Part shown: positions 51,054 through 61,060 of the stretch, piece by piece
How the letters are laid out: every line of letters begins with the position of its first letter
Numbering within the stretch: position 1 is the first letter of the stretch
DNA from: Myxococcales bacterium SG8_38
GTDB lineage: Bacteria; Myxococcota_A; Polyangia; Polyangiales; Houyiibacteriaceae
Assembly (NCBI GenBank): GCA_001303415.1
Contig: LJTN01000007.1
Location: 17,316-81,315 of the forward strand
Reading direction: 5' to 3'
DNA length: 64,000 bases
Notes under the pieces: generated by a model
Databases searched by the model: none
What the model saw: only the letters and a program-made list of their open reading frames with translations
What the model was told of the DNA's origin: nothing
Made by a program: the position numbers and the translations under genes

Positions 51054-53322
51054 AGTCGAGGGCGGCCGCATGTGCTTCGGCTAGCTCTTCGATTGGAACA
51101 TCGCAGATGTCCTCGATCAACAGCGTAGCGCCGCCGACCCGGCCGATCTTCCGAAACGGAACGCCGTAGCGACGACAAATTTCGCCGACGTCGCCGACGT
51201 CGCTCGGCGAGATGCTCACGATGATGCGGGAAGGCTCTTCGCTGAAGAGCAGAGCATGCGCGGGCGCATCGTCGGTCGGGGGTAGGGTGACCCGAGCGCC
51301 GAGACCTTCGGCAATGCACGATTCGGCCAAGCAGATTGCGATGCCGCCGTCGCTGATGTCGTGTGCGCTTTGAAGCAGCCTATTGCCGATGAGCTCGAGC
51401 ATCGCGTGTTGCAGTGCGACCTCCGCGTCCAAGTCGATTCCCACGGGTGCTCCGGTCACCGACCCCGTTCGCTGGACGAGCCATTCCGATCCGCCCAGCA
51501 CTCCACGGGACGGCTCTCCCAAGTGCGCGATCACGTCACCATCGCGAACGAATCCGAGCCCAAGCCGGTGGCTCGGATCCTCGAGCTGGCCGACGGTGGC
51601 GACGGTGGGCGTAGGCAAGATCGATCTGCGATCCGTTTCGTTATAAAGGCTCACGTTGCCCGAGACCACGGGAGCGCCGAGCGCTCTGCAGGCGGCCGAC
51701 AATCCGTCGATGGCCTGCGAGAAACGCCACATCTGCTCGGGCACTTCGGGATTTCCGAAGTTGAGGCAGTCGGTGAGACCAAGCGGCTTGGCGCCGACGC
51801 ACACCAGATTGCGAGTGCACTCGGCGACCGCCATGGCCGCACCTGCGAAGGGGTCGAGCTCTACGTGCCGAGCGTTGCAGTCGACCGAGATGGCGAGGTA
51901 CTTCTCACGCGTGCCCGTCTCGTCCCTGCAAAACACGCGAATCACGGCGGCGTCTCCATCGCCGGGCCGTATCACCGTGCCGTCCTGCACGATGTGATCG
52001 TACTGCCGCCAGATCCACGAGCGGCTCCCGATGTTCGGTGAGCCAATCAAACGCACGATCTCGGCGCCGAGGTCCTCTGGCGCATCTCCCGTCAGAGAGA
52101 CGATCGAAGCCCGTTCGGTTCGCGGCCGTTGGGGACGGTCGTACTTCGGTGCGGCATCGGTCAATAGGTCCACCGGCAGATCGACGACCACCACCGGGTC
52201 TCGCGTGCCCGTGCCGTCGAAGGGGTCGTAGCCTGGCGTGGCCTTGCACACGAAACGCCCCGTGTCCGTGACCCGGCCTACGATGGAGGCATCGAGGTCC
52301 CATTTGGCGCAGATATCGAAGACCTCTTGCTCCCGGCCCTCTTTGGCCACCATCAGCATGCGTTCCTGCGACTCGCTGAGCAGCATCTCGTAGGGACTGA
52401 GAGCTTTTGTGCGTCGAGGAATCGCGTCGAGGTCCAGCTCGACGCCGTTGCCCGCACGCGCGGCCATCTCCACGGACGACGAGGTGAGCCCCGCGGCGCC
52501 CATGTCTTGTACGCCGGCCAGGCAGTCGGTCTTGAATATCTCCAGACACGCCTCCAACAAGAGCTTTTCCATGAACGGGTCGCCTACCTGCACCGTTGGC
52601 AGCTTGCTCTCGGTTTCGTCCCCGAACTCGGCGCTCGCCATGGTGGCTCCGTGAATGCCATCGCGCCCCGTTTTCGCACCGACGTAGATGATCGGATTGC
52701 CTACGCCCTCGGCCACGCCGAAAAAGAGCTCCTCGGTCTTGGCGATTCCGACGGTGAAGGCGTTGACGAGAATGTTGCCGTCGTAGCTGGCATCGAACTG
52801 CACCTCGCCGCCGACCGTGGGGACGCCGATGCAGTTGCCGTACCCGCCGATCCCAGCGACGACCCCTTTCAACAGATGAGGCGTCTTCGGATGATCGGGG
52901 CGCCCGAAGCGGAGCGAGTTGAGCGATGCGACGGGCCGCGCACCCATGGTGAATACGTCGCGCAGGATGCCGCCGACGCCCGTCGCTGCGCCCTGATACG
53001 GCTCGATGTACGAAGGATGATTGTGCGACTCCATCTTGAACACGGCGCAGAAGCCGTCGCCGATGTCGACGGCGCCCGCATTTTCACCGGGCCCTTGAAC
53101 CACTTGTGGTCCGGTCGTGGGAAGCCTCCCCAAGTGGATCCGTGAAGACTTGTAGGAGCAATGCTCGGACCACATCACGCTTATCACTCCGAGCTCCGCG
53201 TAGCTCGGCTTGCGTGACAGCGTAGTCAGCACTCGGTCCCATTCGTGATCCGCGAGGCCGAACTCCCTCGCGATCGCAGGGGAGCTTTCCGGTTCTCCAG
53301 GAAAATTCGCTGGTGCGCTCAT
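51031..53322 (-). CDS. purL: Phosphoribosylformylglycinamidine synthase, small-type PurL subunit
   Basis: Start [122 protein letters not shown]. Confidence 0.97.
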   Translation of the reverse strand: MSAPANFPGEPESSPAIAREFGLADHEWDRVLTTLSRKPSYAELGVISVMWSEHCSYKSSRIHLGRLPTTGPQVVQGPGENAGAVDIGDGFCAVFKMESHNHPSYIEPYQGAATGVGGILRDVFTMGARPVASLNSLRFGRPDHPKTPHLLKGVVAGIGGYGNCIGVPTVGGEVQFDASYDGNILVNAFTVGIAKTEELFFGVAEGVGNPIIYVGAKTGRDGIHGATMASAEFGDETESKLPTVQVGDPFMEKLLLEACLEIFKTDCLAGVQDMGAAGLTSSSVEMAARAGNGVELDLDAIPRRTKALSPYEMLLSESQERMLMVAKEGREQEVFDICAKWDLDASIVGRVTDTGRFVCKATPGYDPFDGTGTRDPVVVVDLPVDLLTDAAPKYDRPQRPRTERASIVSLTGDAPEDLGAEIVRLIGSPNIGSRSWIWRQYDHIVQDGTVIRPGDGDAAVIRVFCRDETGTREKYLAISVDCNARHVELDPFAGAAMAVAECTRNLVCVGAKPLGLTDCLNFGNPEVPEQMWRFSQAIDGLSAACRALGAPVVSGNVSLYNETDRRSILPTPTVATVGQLEDPSHRLGLGFVRDGDVIAHLGEPSRGVLGGSEWLVQRTGSVTGAPVGIDLDAEVALQHAMLELIGNRLLQSAHDISDGGIAICLAESCIAEGLGARVTLPPTDDAPAHALLFSEEPSRIIVSISPSDVGDVGEICRRYGVPFRKIGRVGGATLLIEDICDVPIEELAEAHAAALDFIVHEPS

Positions 53323-54014
53323 TCGAATCCCAAGTGCCGTCGAAGCGACTGAAAAATGGCTAGTCCGTCGTCGTTGCCGAGGATGGCCTCGCTTGCTCGT
53401 TCCGGGTGCGGCATCATCCCGAGGACGTTCCTTTCGCGGTTGTACACGCCTGCGATGTCTCCGACCGATCCGTTCGGATTCGCATTGCTTCCGTTGGGGG
53501 CGCCGCCTCGGCGGGTGCTGTAGCGGAACGCGATCTGCCCCTGTTGCTCGAGCTCGGCGAGGCCCCGTTCCGTGGTGTGATAGCGTCCGTCCGCGTGGGC
53601 AATTGGCAAGCGAAGGATGGTGCCTTTGCCCATGTCCGTGAAAGGGCCTTCGCTTTCGACGCGCACGTAGACGTCGCGGCATTCGAAACGAAGGTGCGCA
53701 TTGCGAGTCAAGGCCCCCGGCAAGAGACCCATCTCGGTGAGGATCTGAAAGCCGTTGCAAATGCCCAGGATGGGCCCGCCGCGGCCCGCGAAATCCCGGA
53801 TGGCGCTCACGATGGGGCTGAACCCTGCGATGGCGCCGGCGCGCAAGTAGTCTCCGTACGAAAAGCCCCCCGGGATCACCACCGCGTCGGCATCACCTAG
53901 GCTCGTTCGCTTATGAAAGACGTACCAGGCATCCGCTCCGAGGACGTCTCGCACGGCGTGCAAAGCGTCCCAGTCGGCGTTCGATCCCGGAAACTGTATG
54001 ACCGCGACTCTCAT
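53319..54014 (-). CDS. purQ: Phosphoribosylformylglycinamidine synthase subunit PurQ
   Basis: [26 protein letters not shown]...[23 protein letters not shown]...[24 protein letters not shown]...[14 protein letters not shown]; 4-nt overlap with purL. Confidence 0.97.
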   Translation of the reverse strand: MRVAVIQFPGSNADWDALHAVRDVLGADAWYVFHKRTSLGDADAVVIPGGFSYGDYLRAGAIAGFSPIVSAIRDFAGRGGPILGICNGFQILTEMGLLPGALTRNAHLRFECRDVYVRVESEGPFTDMGKGTILRLPIAHADGRYHTTERGLAELEQQGQIAFRYSTRRGGAPNGSNANPNGSVGDIAGVYNRERNVLGMMPHPERASEAILGNDDGLAIFQSLRRHLGFE

Positions 54015-54621
54015 TGGCTTGGGCGCTCTCGGCGGGCGGAGCATCGACGGGCGTGACCCGAAACACGATGGTGCCTCGGCACGTCGACGCGTCGACCGTT
54101 CCGTACGCGCGACTGTCCTGCCCCATGTATGCCCGGTGGTCTCCGAGTAGATAGAGCATTCCGTCGAGAATCTCCGTCTTGCGAATCGACTTGCGGCCGT
54201 TTTCGTCGATGAAGATGCGGTGTGGCTCGGGTCCAAGGTACTCGTCTCCCCAAATGACCGTCGACGTCTGATCGTTGTCGGCGTTGTGAAAGGAGATCTT
54301 TCCCTTTTCGTCGAACACCACGGGCTCGCCGTCGACGCGGACTGCGCTGCCAGCCGAATCGATGACCATGCCTCCGGTCGCAGCAACGCGTCCGACCACC
54401 CAGCCGTCCTCGGTGGGATGCCGGCAAACCGCGATCGACCCGAGGACGGGCTCCGCGCGCTTGTTGATCAAGACCCTTTCTCCGCGGAGCAACGTCGGCG
54501 CCATGCCATTGTGCCCCACTTCTGCCATGTCGAAGACGAACGCCTTGAGGAGCAGCGCGATGACGATGATGATCGCGCCCACCCAGGAGAGAAATCCGAG
54601 CCCACTTCGAACCGCACCCAC
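53911..54621 (-). CDS. Signal peptidase I (S26)-like protein lacking the catalytic Ser/Lys
   Basis: N-terminal TM helix; GHNGMAPTLLRGERVLINK (box B), WVVGRVAATGGMVID (box D), LGDHRAYMGQDSRAYGTV (box E). GTG start at 54621 chosen; ORF is open to 54714. Confidence 0.82.
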   Translation of the reverse strand: MGAVRSGLGFLSWVGAIIIVIALLLKAFVFDMAEVGHNGMAPTLLRGERVLINKRAEPVLGSIAVCRHPTEDGWVVGRVAATGGMVIDSAGSAVRVDGEPVVFDEKGKISFHNADNDQTSTVIWGDEYLGPEPHRIFIDENGRKSIRKTEILDGMLYLLGDHRAYMGQDSRAYGTVDASTCRGTIVFRVTPVDAPPAESAQANESRGHTVSGIERRLGRFARRARRPRSGCLVRLS

Positions 54622-54628
54622 AGCCTGG

Positions 54629-55267
54629 CTATTCGCCGCACTCGGGGCGCTTGTCAAGCAGGGTCGACAAAGCCCGGAGCGTCTCGGCCGGATCGCTCGA
54701 CTCATAGATTGCACGCCGGACGGCTACGCCGAACGCGCCGGCAGAGATCAACGGCTCGACGTGCTCGGCGCCAATCCCTCCCAGCGCGAACGTCGGCATG
54801 CCGACACCAGCGATCGCCCTTTCAAACCCCCCAATGCCCAGGGGCACACCTTTGCCGGGAACCACGAAAACAGGGCTCAGAAACCCATAAGAAGCGCCTC
54901 GCCGCTCCGCGGTTTGAAGGCCTGCCCGATCGTGGCGTGATACCCCGATCAGCCTCAATTCCGGCCAAAACCGGGCCACGACCTCCGGCGCGAGACCCAG
55001 CTCGGGGAGATGGACGCCGTCCGCACCCACGATCTGGGCGACGTCCGGCCGTCGATTGATCGTCAACGCGGCGCCGGCAGCGGAGGTGAGCTCGCGCAGC
55101 TCCCGCCCCCACGCGGCCAATTGGCGATCCGATGCGCGCTTGGCGCGCAATTGCACGCCGACGAGGCCGGCCGGACAGCCATCGAGCGCGCGCCGAATCG
55201 ACGCGATGGGGCCCTCCGGGCGATCCGGGTCGGTGATGATCCAGATCCGGGGTAGGCCTCCCACCAT
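54629..55267 (-). CDS. thiE: Thiamine-phosphate synthase / TenI-like
   Basis: IWIITDPDRPEG...GVQLRAKRASDRQLAAWGRELRELTSAAGAALTINRRPDVAQIVGADGVHLPELGL...YGFLSPVFVVPGKGVPLGIGGFERA...FALGGIGAEHVEPLISAGAFGVAVRRAI. Confidence 0.87.
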   Translation of the reverse strand: MVGGLPRIWIITDPDRPEGPIASIRRALDGCPAGLVGVQLRAKRASDRQLAAWGRELRELTSAAGAALTINRRPDVAQIVGADGVHLPELGLAPEVVARFWPELRLIGVSRHDRAGLQTAERRGASYGFLSPVFVVPGKGVPLGIGGFERAIAGVGMPTFALGGIGAEHVEPLISAGAFGVAVRRAIYESSDPAETLRALSTLLDKRPECGE

Positions 55268-55276
55268 CGCGTCGAC

Positions 55277-56074
55277 TCAGGAGCGGCTGTCCTGATCGGA
55301 GCCGATGACGCCTTCGAGCGGGCTCGATGCGGTGGCGTAGAGCCTTCGCGGGATCCGGCCGGCAAGGAATGCATCCCGACCGGCTTCGACCGCCGCCTTC
55401 ATCGCGCGGGCCATGCGAACCGGGTCCTTCGCGCCCGCGATCGCGGTATTCATCAGCACGCCGTCGATGCCGAGCTCCATCGCGATGGCTGCATCCGACG
55501 CCGTACCCACACCGGCGTCGACGATGACGGGCACGGCGGCGTGCTTGACGATGATCTCGATGTTGAACGGATTCCGCACACCGAGACCGCTTCCGATCGG
55601 CGCGGCGAGCGGCATCACCGCAGCGCAACCCATGTCCTCCAAGCGGCGTGCCGCCACCGGGTCGTCATTGAAGTAGGGCAGGACCGTAAACCCGTCTTCC
55701 ACCAGCGTTTTAGCCGCTTCGAGCGTCGCGGGGACGTCGGGAAAGAGGGTTTTCTCATCTCCGATCACCTCCAGCTTGATGAGGGGAGTGTCGAGCAGCT
55801 CGCGAGCCAGGCGCGCCGTGCGGATGGCGTCTTGCGCGGTATAGCAACCGGCCGTGTTAGGAAGGATCGTGTAGTTGCCCTCCCGCAGCACCGACATGAT
55901 CGAGTCGGCTCCCGTGGCTTTCAGGTCGACGCGCCGAACGGCGACGGTCACCACCTCGCATCCCGACGCCTGCAACGCTCTTCGAGCGGTATCGAGGTCC
56001 AGGTACTTCCCGGTGCCGGTGAACAATCGCGACCGAAACTCGAACTGGCCGATCTTGAGCAGATCCTGAGTCAC
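55277..56074 (-). CDS. thiG: Thiazole synthase
   Basis: [46 protein letters not shown]...[43 protein letters not shown]...[55 protein letters not shown]. Confidence 0.97.
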   Translation of the reverse strand: MTQDLLKIGQFEFRSRLFTGTGKYLDLDTARRALQASGCEVVTVAVRRVDLKATGADSIMSVLREGNYTILPNTAGCYTAQDAIRTARLARELLDTPLIKLEVIGDEKTLFPDVPATLEAAKTLVEDGFTVLPYFNDDPVAARRLEDMGCAAVMPLAAPIGSGLGVRNPFNIEIIVKHAAVPVIVDAGVGTASDAAIAMELGIDGVLMNTAIAGAKDPVRMARAMKAAVEAGRDAFLAGRIPRRLYATASSPLEGVIGSDQDSRS

Positions 56075-56275
56075 TCAACCGCCTCCTACGAAGTGCACGA
56101 CTTCGACGTGGTCACCCTCGTGCAACACCGTGCTCTGGTGTCGAGCGCGCGGAACGACTTCTTCATTGCGCTCCACGGCCACGAGCGTGCCGCCGAGACC
56201 GAGCGAAGCCAAGAGCTCCTTCACAGTCGTGCTCGCTTCGACCTGCAGTTCCTCTCCGTTTACCAAGAGCCGCAT
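56075..56275 (-). CDS. thiS: Sulfur carrier protein ThiS
   Basis: [67 protein letters not shown]-terminal GGG; abuts thiG. Confidence 0.93.
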   Translation of the reverse strand: MRLLVNGEELQVEASTTVKELLASLGLGGTLVAVERNEEVVPRARHQSTVLHEGDHVEVVHFVGGG

Positions 56276-56299
56276 CGAACAGATGCTAGGACCGCCCCC

Positions 56300-57226
56300 A
56301 TGGAGCCGCAAGCGGGCGTCCCATGGGCGCGCGCGCGGCCCGATGGTAGGCTCGCGAGCGTGAGGCAGATCCTGCAGGGCGACAACCTCGAGCTACTGGC
56401 GAAGCTTCCCCGCGGATTTGCCCGCCTGATCTACATCGATCCCCCCTTCAACACGGGCCGCAAACAAGCGCGCAACCGCATGAGCGTCAGAGCAAGCGCC
56501 CAGGGCATCCGCGGAGGCTTCGGCGGCAGGCGCTACGAAGTCGAACGATTGCAAAGCCCTGCATATGACGACGACTTCGACGACTACGTCGCGTTTCTCA
56601 TCAGCCGAATCGAAGCGGCCCTGCCTTGCCTGACGGCGGATGGCTCGCTTTTCGTCCATCTCGACTACCGAGAGGTTCACTACGTGAAAGTCGCCCTCGA
56701 CCGGCTGCTGGGGCGTGCGTGCTTTCGCAACGAGATCATCTGGGCATACGACTTCGGTGGCCGGCCGAAGCGATGGTGGCCGGCAAAGCACGATACGATC
56801 CTGTGGTACGTCCTCGACCCCCAGCGGTACGTCTTTCGCTTCGAGGAGATGGACCGAATTCCGTACATGGCGCCCGGCCTCGTCGGGAAAGACAAAGCAG
56901 CGCGTGGCAAGACGCCAACCGACGTTTGGTGGCACACCATCGTGCCCACCAACAGCAAGGAAAAGACCGGCTACCCGACCCAGAAGCCACTCGGTCTCTT
57001 GGAGCGGATAGTGAAAGTGCACACCGACCCCGGCGACATCGTGCTCGATTTTTTCGCGGGAAGCGGAACCGCGGGCGAGGCCGCGGCGCGGCTGGGTCGA
57101 GGTTTCGTGCTCATGGACGAGCACCCCGACGCCATCGCGATCATGCGAAAGCGTCTCGCGCAATGGAACCCCGTCGTCGAGGCGCTTGCCGACTACCGGG
57201 GCACCAGCTCGACCTCGAATACGTGA
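56300..57226 (+). CDS. Site-specific DNA methyltransferase (N6-adenine/N4-cytosine type), apparently solitary
   Basis: [31 protein letters not shown]...[20 protein letters not shown]...[54 protein letters not shown] at 56359 is an alternative start. Confidence 0.92.
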   Translation: MEPQAGVPWARARPDGRLASVRQILQGDNLELLAKLPRGFARLIYIDPPFNTGRKQARNRMSVRASAQGIRGGFGGRRYEVERLQSPAYDDDFDDYVAFLISRIEAALPCLTADGSLFVHLDYREVHYVKVALDRLLGRACFRNEIIWAYDFGGRPKRWWPAKHDTILWYVLDPQRYVFRFEEMDRIPYMAPGLVGKDKAARGKTPTDVWWHTIVPTNSKEKTGYPTQKPLGLLERIVKVHTDPGDIVLDFFAGSGTAGEAAARLGRGFVLMDEHPDAIAIMRKRLAQWNPVVEALADYRGTSSTSNT

Positions 57227-58092
57227 GGCCAGAGCTTTCCCGTCAATAGAAACGTGTCGGTGTCGGGCTTGTACGCGATGCCGTTGAGCACGTCGGCACG
57301 CAGCGCCTCGCGCCAAGAGAGTAGGTTGCTGGCATCGATGGAGCCGGTGACCCTGCCGGTCTTGGCATCGATGCGGAGAATCTCCTGACGCTGCCAGATG
57401 TTGGCGTAGACGTCGGAGCCCACGCACTCGAGCTCGTTGAGCTGAGGCACTGGGTGACCGTTCTTCAACACGGTGACCTCTCGAATCAGCTCCATCGTGT
57501 CGGGATTCCGAAACTCCAGAATCGACGAGCCATCGCTCATCACCAGCGCGTTGCCGTCGAAGCAGAGCCCCCAGCCCTCCCCGGGATAGCGAAGCCTCTT
57601 TTGCTCCTCGAGGGATCCGAGGTCCGACACGACGGCCACGCCCTCCCGCCAGGTCAGCTGAATCAGCTGCTGACCGACGACCGCCAGCCCTTCTCCAAAG
57701 ATCTGGGGCTCGAGCCTGCGCTCGGCGAGAATCTCGCCGTTCTCGAGACGGACTCTGCGCAGCGACGAGCGGCCGTACCGGCCGGTGCTCTCGTATAGAA
57801 CGCCTCCATGCCAGATGAGACCTTGCGTGAATGCGTCGTCGGCATGCGGGTACTTTCGAATCACGCGCACCCCGAGCTCTTCCACGGCGGGGGCGACAGC
57901 GGGGCGTGGCGCCTCCTCGGGCGCGATCTCGACCGGAGTGACCTTCTCGTCTGCCGCCTCCCGAAGCCGAGGTGCGAGCACGATGCCGACGGCGAGGATG
58001 CCTCCCAACAGCATCCCTCCCCAAAGCAGCCCGGACGCGCGATGCTCCGCACGCTTGATCGCCTGCTGCCGACGTCCTCCCGCCCTCGCCAT
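57193..58092 (-). CDS. Glutaminyl-peptide cyclotransferase (plant/bacterial beta-propeller type), N-terminal TM anchor
   Basis: RKYPHADDAFTQGLIWHGGVLYESTGRYGRSSLRRVRLENGEIL...EGWGLCFDGNALVMSDGSSILEFRNPDTMELIREVTV...LNELECVGSDVYANIWQRQEILRIDAKTG...LNGIAY. Confidence 0.93.
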   Translation of the reverse strand: MARAGGRRQQAIKRAEHRASGLLWGGMLLGGILAVGIVLAPRLREAADEKVTPVEIAPEEAPRPAVAPAVEELGVRVIRKYPHADDAFTQGLIWHGGVLYESTGRYGRSSLRRVRLENGEILAERRLEPQIFGEGLAVVGQQLIQLTWREGVAVVSDLGSLEEQKRLRYPGEGWGLCFDGNALVMSDGSSILEFRNPDTMELIREVTVLKNGHPVPQLNELECVGSDVYANIWQRQEILRIDAKTGRVTGSIDASNLLSWREALRADVLNGIAYKPDTDTFLLTGKLWPHVFEVELVPR

Positions 58093-58203
58093 CAGGCAGC
58101 AGCCTAGTCCCCGCCGGCGGGGACGCCAATGCTTGACGCCGACCCGGCCAGCCGTTAGCTCCATGCGGTGCAATTCGATTCCGCCACACCGTTGAGGCCC
58201 GAG

Positions 58204-59322
58204 ATGCGACGCGCGGAAGCATCTTTGCGCCCCACGCGTGCCGAGATCCTGCTCGATGCCATCGCACACAACCTCCAGGTCGTGCGCGCCGCTGCGCCCG
58301 GACGCCGGGTCCTCGCGGTCGTGAAGGCCGACGCCTACGGGCACGGCGTGGTGCCGGTTGCCCGGCGGCTTCAGGCCGAAGGCGTGGACGGGTTCGGGGT
58401 CGCATTGGCGGAGGAAGGCATCGAGCTTCGCGAGGCCGGCATCGACCGGGCAATCTTGGTGCTCAACGGCATCAACGGCGGCGCGCATCGAGAGATCGTC
58501 GCCGCTGGGCTGACGCCGGTCATCTACGAGATCAGCGAAGCGAGCGCCTTCGACGTGGTGGCCGGGGGCCGCCCTCTCGACGTGCACCTCAAGGTCGATA
58601 CGGGAATGGGGCGCCTCGGCGTGCCGCTGCGCGAGCTCACGGGCTTTCTCCGCGAGCTGCGCCGCTTTCCTTCGATTCGCATCGCGGGGCTCATGACCCA
58701 TTTGTCGACCGCGGATGCAGACCCCGAATACGTGGCGGAACAGATCGCCGCGTTCAAGCGTGCGGAGGGTCTAGTCCGTCGCTTCGGTCACGAGCCGGCG
58801 GTGATGCATGCGGCCAACAGCGCTGCCGTATTCCGTCATCCCGAAACGCATTTCGATTGGGTGAGGCCAGGCCTCGCGATCTACGGTTACCCGGGTTCGA
58901 GCTCGATCGACGCGCCCTTGCGTCCTGCGATGCGTTGGCGGACCGAGGTCTTGCAGCTGCGGACGCTTCAGCCGGGCGAGTCCGCCGGCTACGGCCGCTC
59001 CTTTCGCGCCGCCCGACAAACGCGCTTGGCCACTCTCCCGCTCGGCTACGGGGACGGCTTGCTGCGGTCGGCATCGAATCGAGGGCAGGTCTTGGTCCAC
59101 GGAGTGCGTTGCTCGATCGTCGGGAACGTCTCGATGGACCTCACCACGGTCGACGTGACGGACGTGCCGGGCGTCGCCGTCGGTGACGAAGCGCTTCTTC
59201 TCGGGGAGCAGGACGGCGGCACCCTCGACGCGCGGGATCTCGCCGCCGCGGCGGGGACGATACCTTACGAGGTTCTCACGAACGTATCGCGGCGCGTGCC
59301 TCGCCTCTACCTGAACGCCTGA
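58204..59322 (+). CDS. alr: Alanine racemase
   Basis: RPTRAEILLDAIAHNLQVVRAAAPGRRVLAVVKADAYGHGVVPVARRL...VDTGMGRLGV...VGNVSMDLTTVDVTDVPGVAVGDEALLLGEQ. Confidence 0.96.
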   Translation: MRRAEASLRPTRAEILLDAIAHNLQVVRAAAPGRRVLAVVKADAYGHGVVPVARRLQAEGVDGFGVALAEEGIELREAGIDRAILVLNGINGGAHREIVAAGLTPVIYEISEASAFDVVAGGRPLDVHLKVDTGMGRLGVPLRELTGFLRELRRFPSIRIAGLMTHLSTADADPEYVAEQIAAFKRAEGLVRRFGHEPAVMHAANSAAVFRHPETHFDWVRPGLAIYGYPGSSSIDAPLRPAMRWRTEVLQLRTLQPGESAGYGRSFRAARQTRLATLPLGYGDGLLRSASNRGQVLVHGVRCSIVGNVSMDLTTVDVTDVPGVAVGDEALLLGEQDGGTLDARDLAAAAGTIPYEVLTNVSRRVPRLYLNA

Positions 59323-59355
59323 CGGTCCCGCGCAGAAGCATGCTATGAAGCCCTC

Positions 59356-60201
59356 GTGCCTGACGCCGCGCCCACCGCGTCCGACGCCGAAGAGTCGTCG
59401 AAACCCCGCGCGTCCTTGCGCGATGCGGGCGAATGGCTCCTCAAGCTCCTTCTCTCGCCGTTCGCCGAGCTCGGCGCGCTCTTCGAGTTGCTTGGAGAGG
59501 CCTTGTTCTGGGGCATTCGTCCGCCCTATCGCGGCCGGCTTCTGGTCGAGGCCATGGAGTTCGTGGGCATCGGCTCGATCTTCATCGTCTCTTTGACCGC
59601 GCTCTTCGTCGGAGGCGTTCTCGCGCTCCAGCTCGTGGACGGCTTTCGCGACTTCGGAGCGGAGAACCAGACCGGAGCAGTCATCGGCCTGGCGCTTGCC
59701 CGCGAGGTGGGTCCGGTCTTTGCCGCGTTGATGGTCACGAGCCGCGCGGGCAGCGCGATGACGACGGAGCTCGGCTCCATGCGTGTGACCAGCCAGATCG
59801 ATGCGCTCATCACCATGGCCATCAATCCGGTGCAGTTCCTGGTGGTGCCGCGTCTAGTGGCCGGGCTCGTCATGGTCCCCGTGCTCACGATGCTCTTCAA
59901 CATAGTCGGGGTGTTCGGCGCGTTCTTCGTCGCGGTGTCGCTGCTCGGGCTCGACCCAGGAGTCTTCATGGACCGCTTGCAGTGGTTGGTGGACTGGGAT
60001 GACGTGTCGCAGGGCCTGATCAAGGCCATGGTGTTCGGCATTGCAGTGACGCTGATCGCGTGCCGGCAAGGCTTCTATGCAAGAGGCGGCGCAGCCGGCG
60101 TCGGACGGGCGACCAATCGTGCGGTCGTCCAAAGCGCCATTGCGATCCTCATGCTCGACTATCTCGTGACCAGCCTGATCTTGGGTCAAGGTTTCTTCTG
60201 A
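59356..60201 (+). CDS. MlaE-family ABC transporter permease
   Basis: SLTALFVGGVLALQLVDGFRDFGAENQTGAVIGLALAREVGPVFAALMVTSRAGSAMTTELGSMRVTSQIDALITMAINPVQFLVVPRLVAGLVMVPVLTML. Confidence 0.95.
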   Translation: MPDAAPTASDAEESSKPRASLRDAGEWLLKLLLSPFAELGALFELLGEALFWGIRPPYRGRLLVEAMEFVGIGSIFIVSLTALFVGGVLALQLVDGFRDFGAENQTGAVIGLALAREVGPVFAALMVTSRAGSAMTTELGSMRVTSQIDALITMAINPVQFLVVPRLVAGLVMVPVLTMLFNIVGVFGAFFVAVSLLGLDPGVFMDRLQWLVDWDDVSQGLIKAMVFGIAVTLIACRQGFYARGGAAGVGRATNRAVVQSAIAILMLDYLVTSLILGQGFF

Positions 60202-61013
60202 TGAAGCTCTTTAGGCGCAATGCGATGCGGCTCGCGCACGCTTCGCTGCCTCCGCAGAAGAAGGATGATCCCATCCACGTGCGCATCGTCGACGTACACA
60301 AGAGCTACGGAGACCAGCACGTCTTGAAAGGGGTTTCCCTCGACATTCATCGAGGCAAGACCAATCTGATCATCGGTCCTTCGGGCTCCGGCAAGACCGT
60401 GTTGATGCGCCAGCTGATACGCCTCGAAAAACCGGATTCTGGAAAGCTGTTGGTCAACGGGATCGATTTCGCGAAGCTCGAAGGCCTCGAGCTCGCCGCA
60501 ATGCGACGCACGTTCGGCATGGTGTTCCAAATGTCGGCGCTCTTCGACTCGATGACCGTCTTCGACAACGTGGCATTCCCGCTCCGAGAGCACACCACTC
60601 TCTCGCGCAAGGAGGTGCGCGATCGCGTCATGGCGCGTTTGTCGGCACTGGGCGTCGCAGGCGCGGCCCACAAGCTGCCCGCCGAGCTGTCTGGCGGCAT
60701 GCAGAAGCGCGTTGCCGTGGCGAGGGCGATGGTCCTGGAGAGCGAGATCCTGATTTACGACGAGCCCACGACGGGCCTCGATCCGATCACGACCGAGATG
60801 GTCGACGACCTGATCATCGAGGCCGAAGAGATGTTTGGGGTGACTTCGATCGTGATCAGCCACGACATGGCGTCGGTCATGCGCATCGCAAACTACTTGA
60901 GCTTTCTACACGAGGGACGAATCGTGGCATCGGGCACCAAAGAGGAGCTGCTCCGCAGTGAGCATCCTGCAACCGCGGAATTCGTGAGGGCATCCAGAAT
61001 CACGCTGGAGTAG
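60201..61013 (+). CDS. MlaF-like ABC transporter ATP-binding protein
   Basis: KTNLIIGPSGSGKTVLMRQLIRLEKPDSGKLLVNG...LSGGMQKRVAVARAMVLESEILIYDEPTTGLDPITTEMVDDLI; ATG overlaps the permease stop (TGATG). Confidence 0.96.
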   Translation: MKLFRRNAMRLAHASLPPQKKDDPIHVRIVDVHKSYGDQHVLKGVSLDIHRGKTNLIIGPSGSGKTVLMRQLIRLEKPDSGKLLVNGIDFAKLEGLELAAMRRTFGMVFQMSALFDSMTVFDNVAFPLREHTTLSRKEVRDRVMARLSALGVAGAAHKLPAELSGGMQKRVAVARAMVLESEILIYDEPTTGLDPITTEMVDDLIIEAEEMFGVTSIVISHDMASVMRIANYLSFLHEGRIVASGTKEELLRSEHPATAEFVRASRITLE

Positions 61014-61060
61014 CGGCCTCGGCCGCTTGCGGCCGGAGGGATAGGCCCCAGAGTCCGGCC

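Noticed and set aside
53323-53760. N-terminal extension of the 909-aa purL ORF
   Set aside because: Overlaps purQ out of frame; canonical PurL begins at [10 protein letters not shown], with an ATGA overlap to purQ.
55541-56299. N-terminal part of the 561-aa ORF containing the DNA methyltransferase
   Set aside because: This stretch is antisense to thiG and thiS; methylase homology starts near 56359, so the start is 56300 or 56359.
56276-56360. TPP riboswitch upstream of thiS
   Set aside because: The leader is short and lacks the conserved CUGAGA and downstream thi-box sequences on the reverse strand.
58093-58701. N-terminal extension of the glutaminyl-cyclotransferase ORF
   Set aside because: Antisense to alr; the plausible start MARAGGRRQQAIKR precedes a TM anchor.
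61013-61026. GCGGCC-TC-GGCCGC hairpin after the MlaF-like gene as intrinsic terminator
   Set aside because: A stem is possible but no T-run follows; GC-rich palindromes are common at this base composition.
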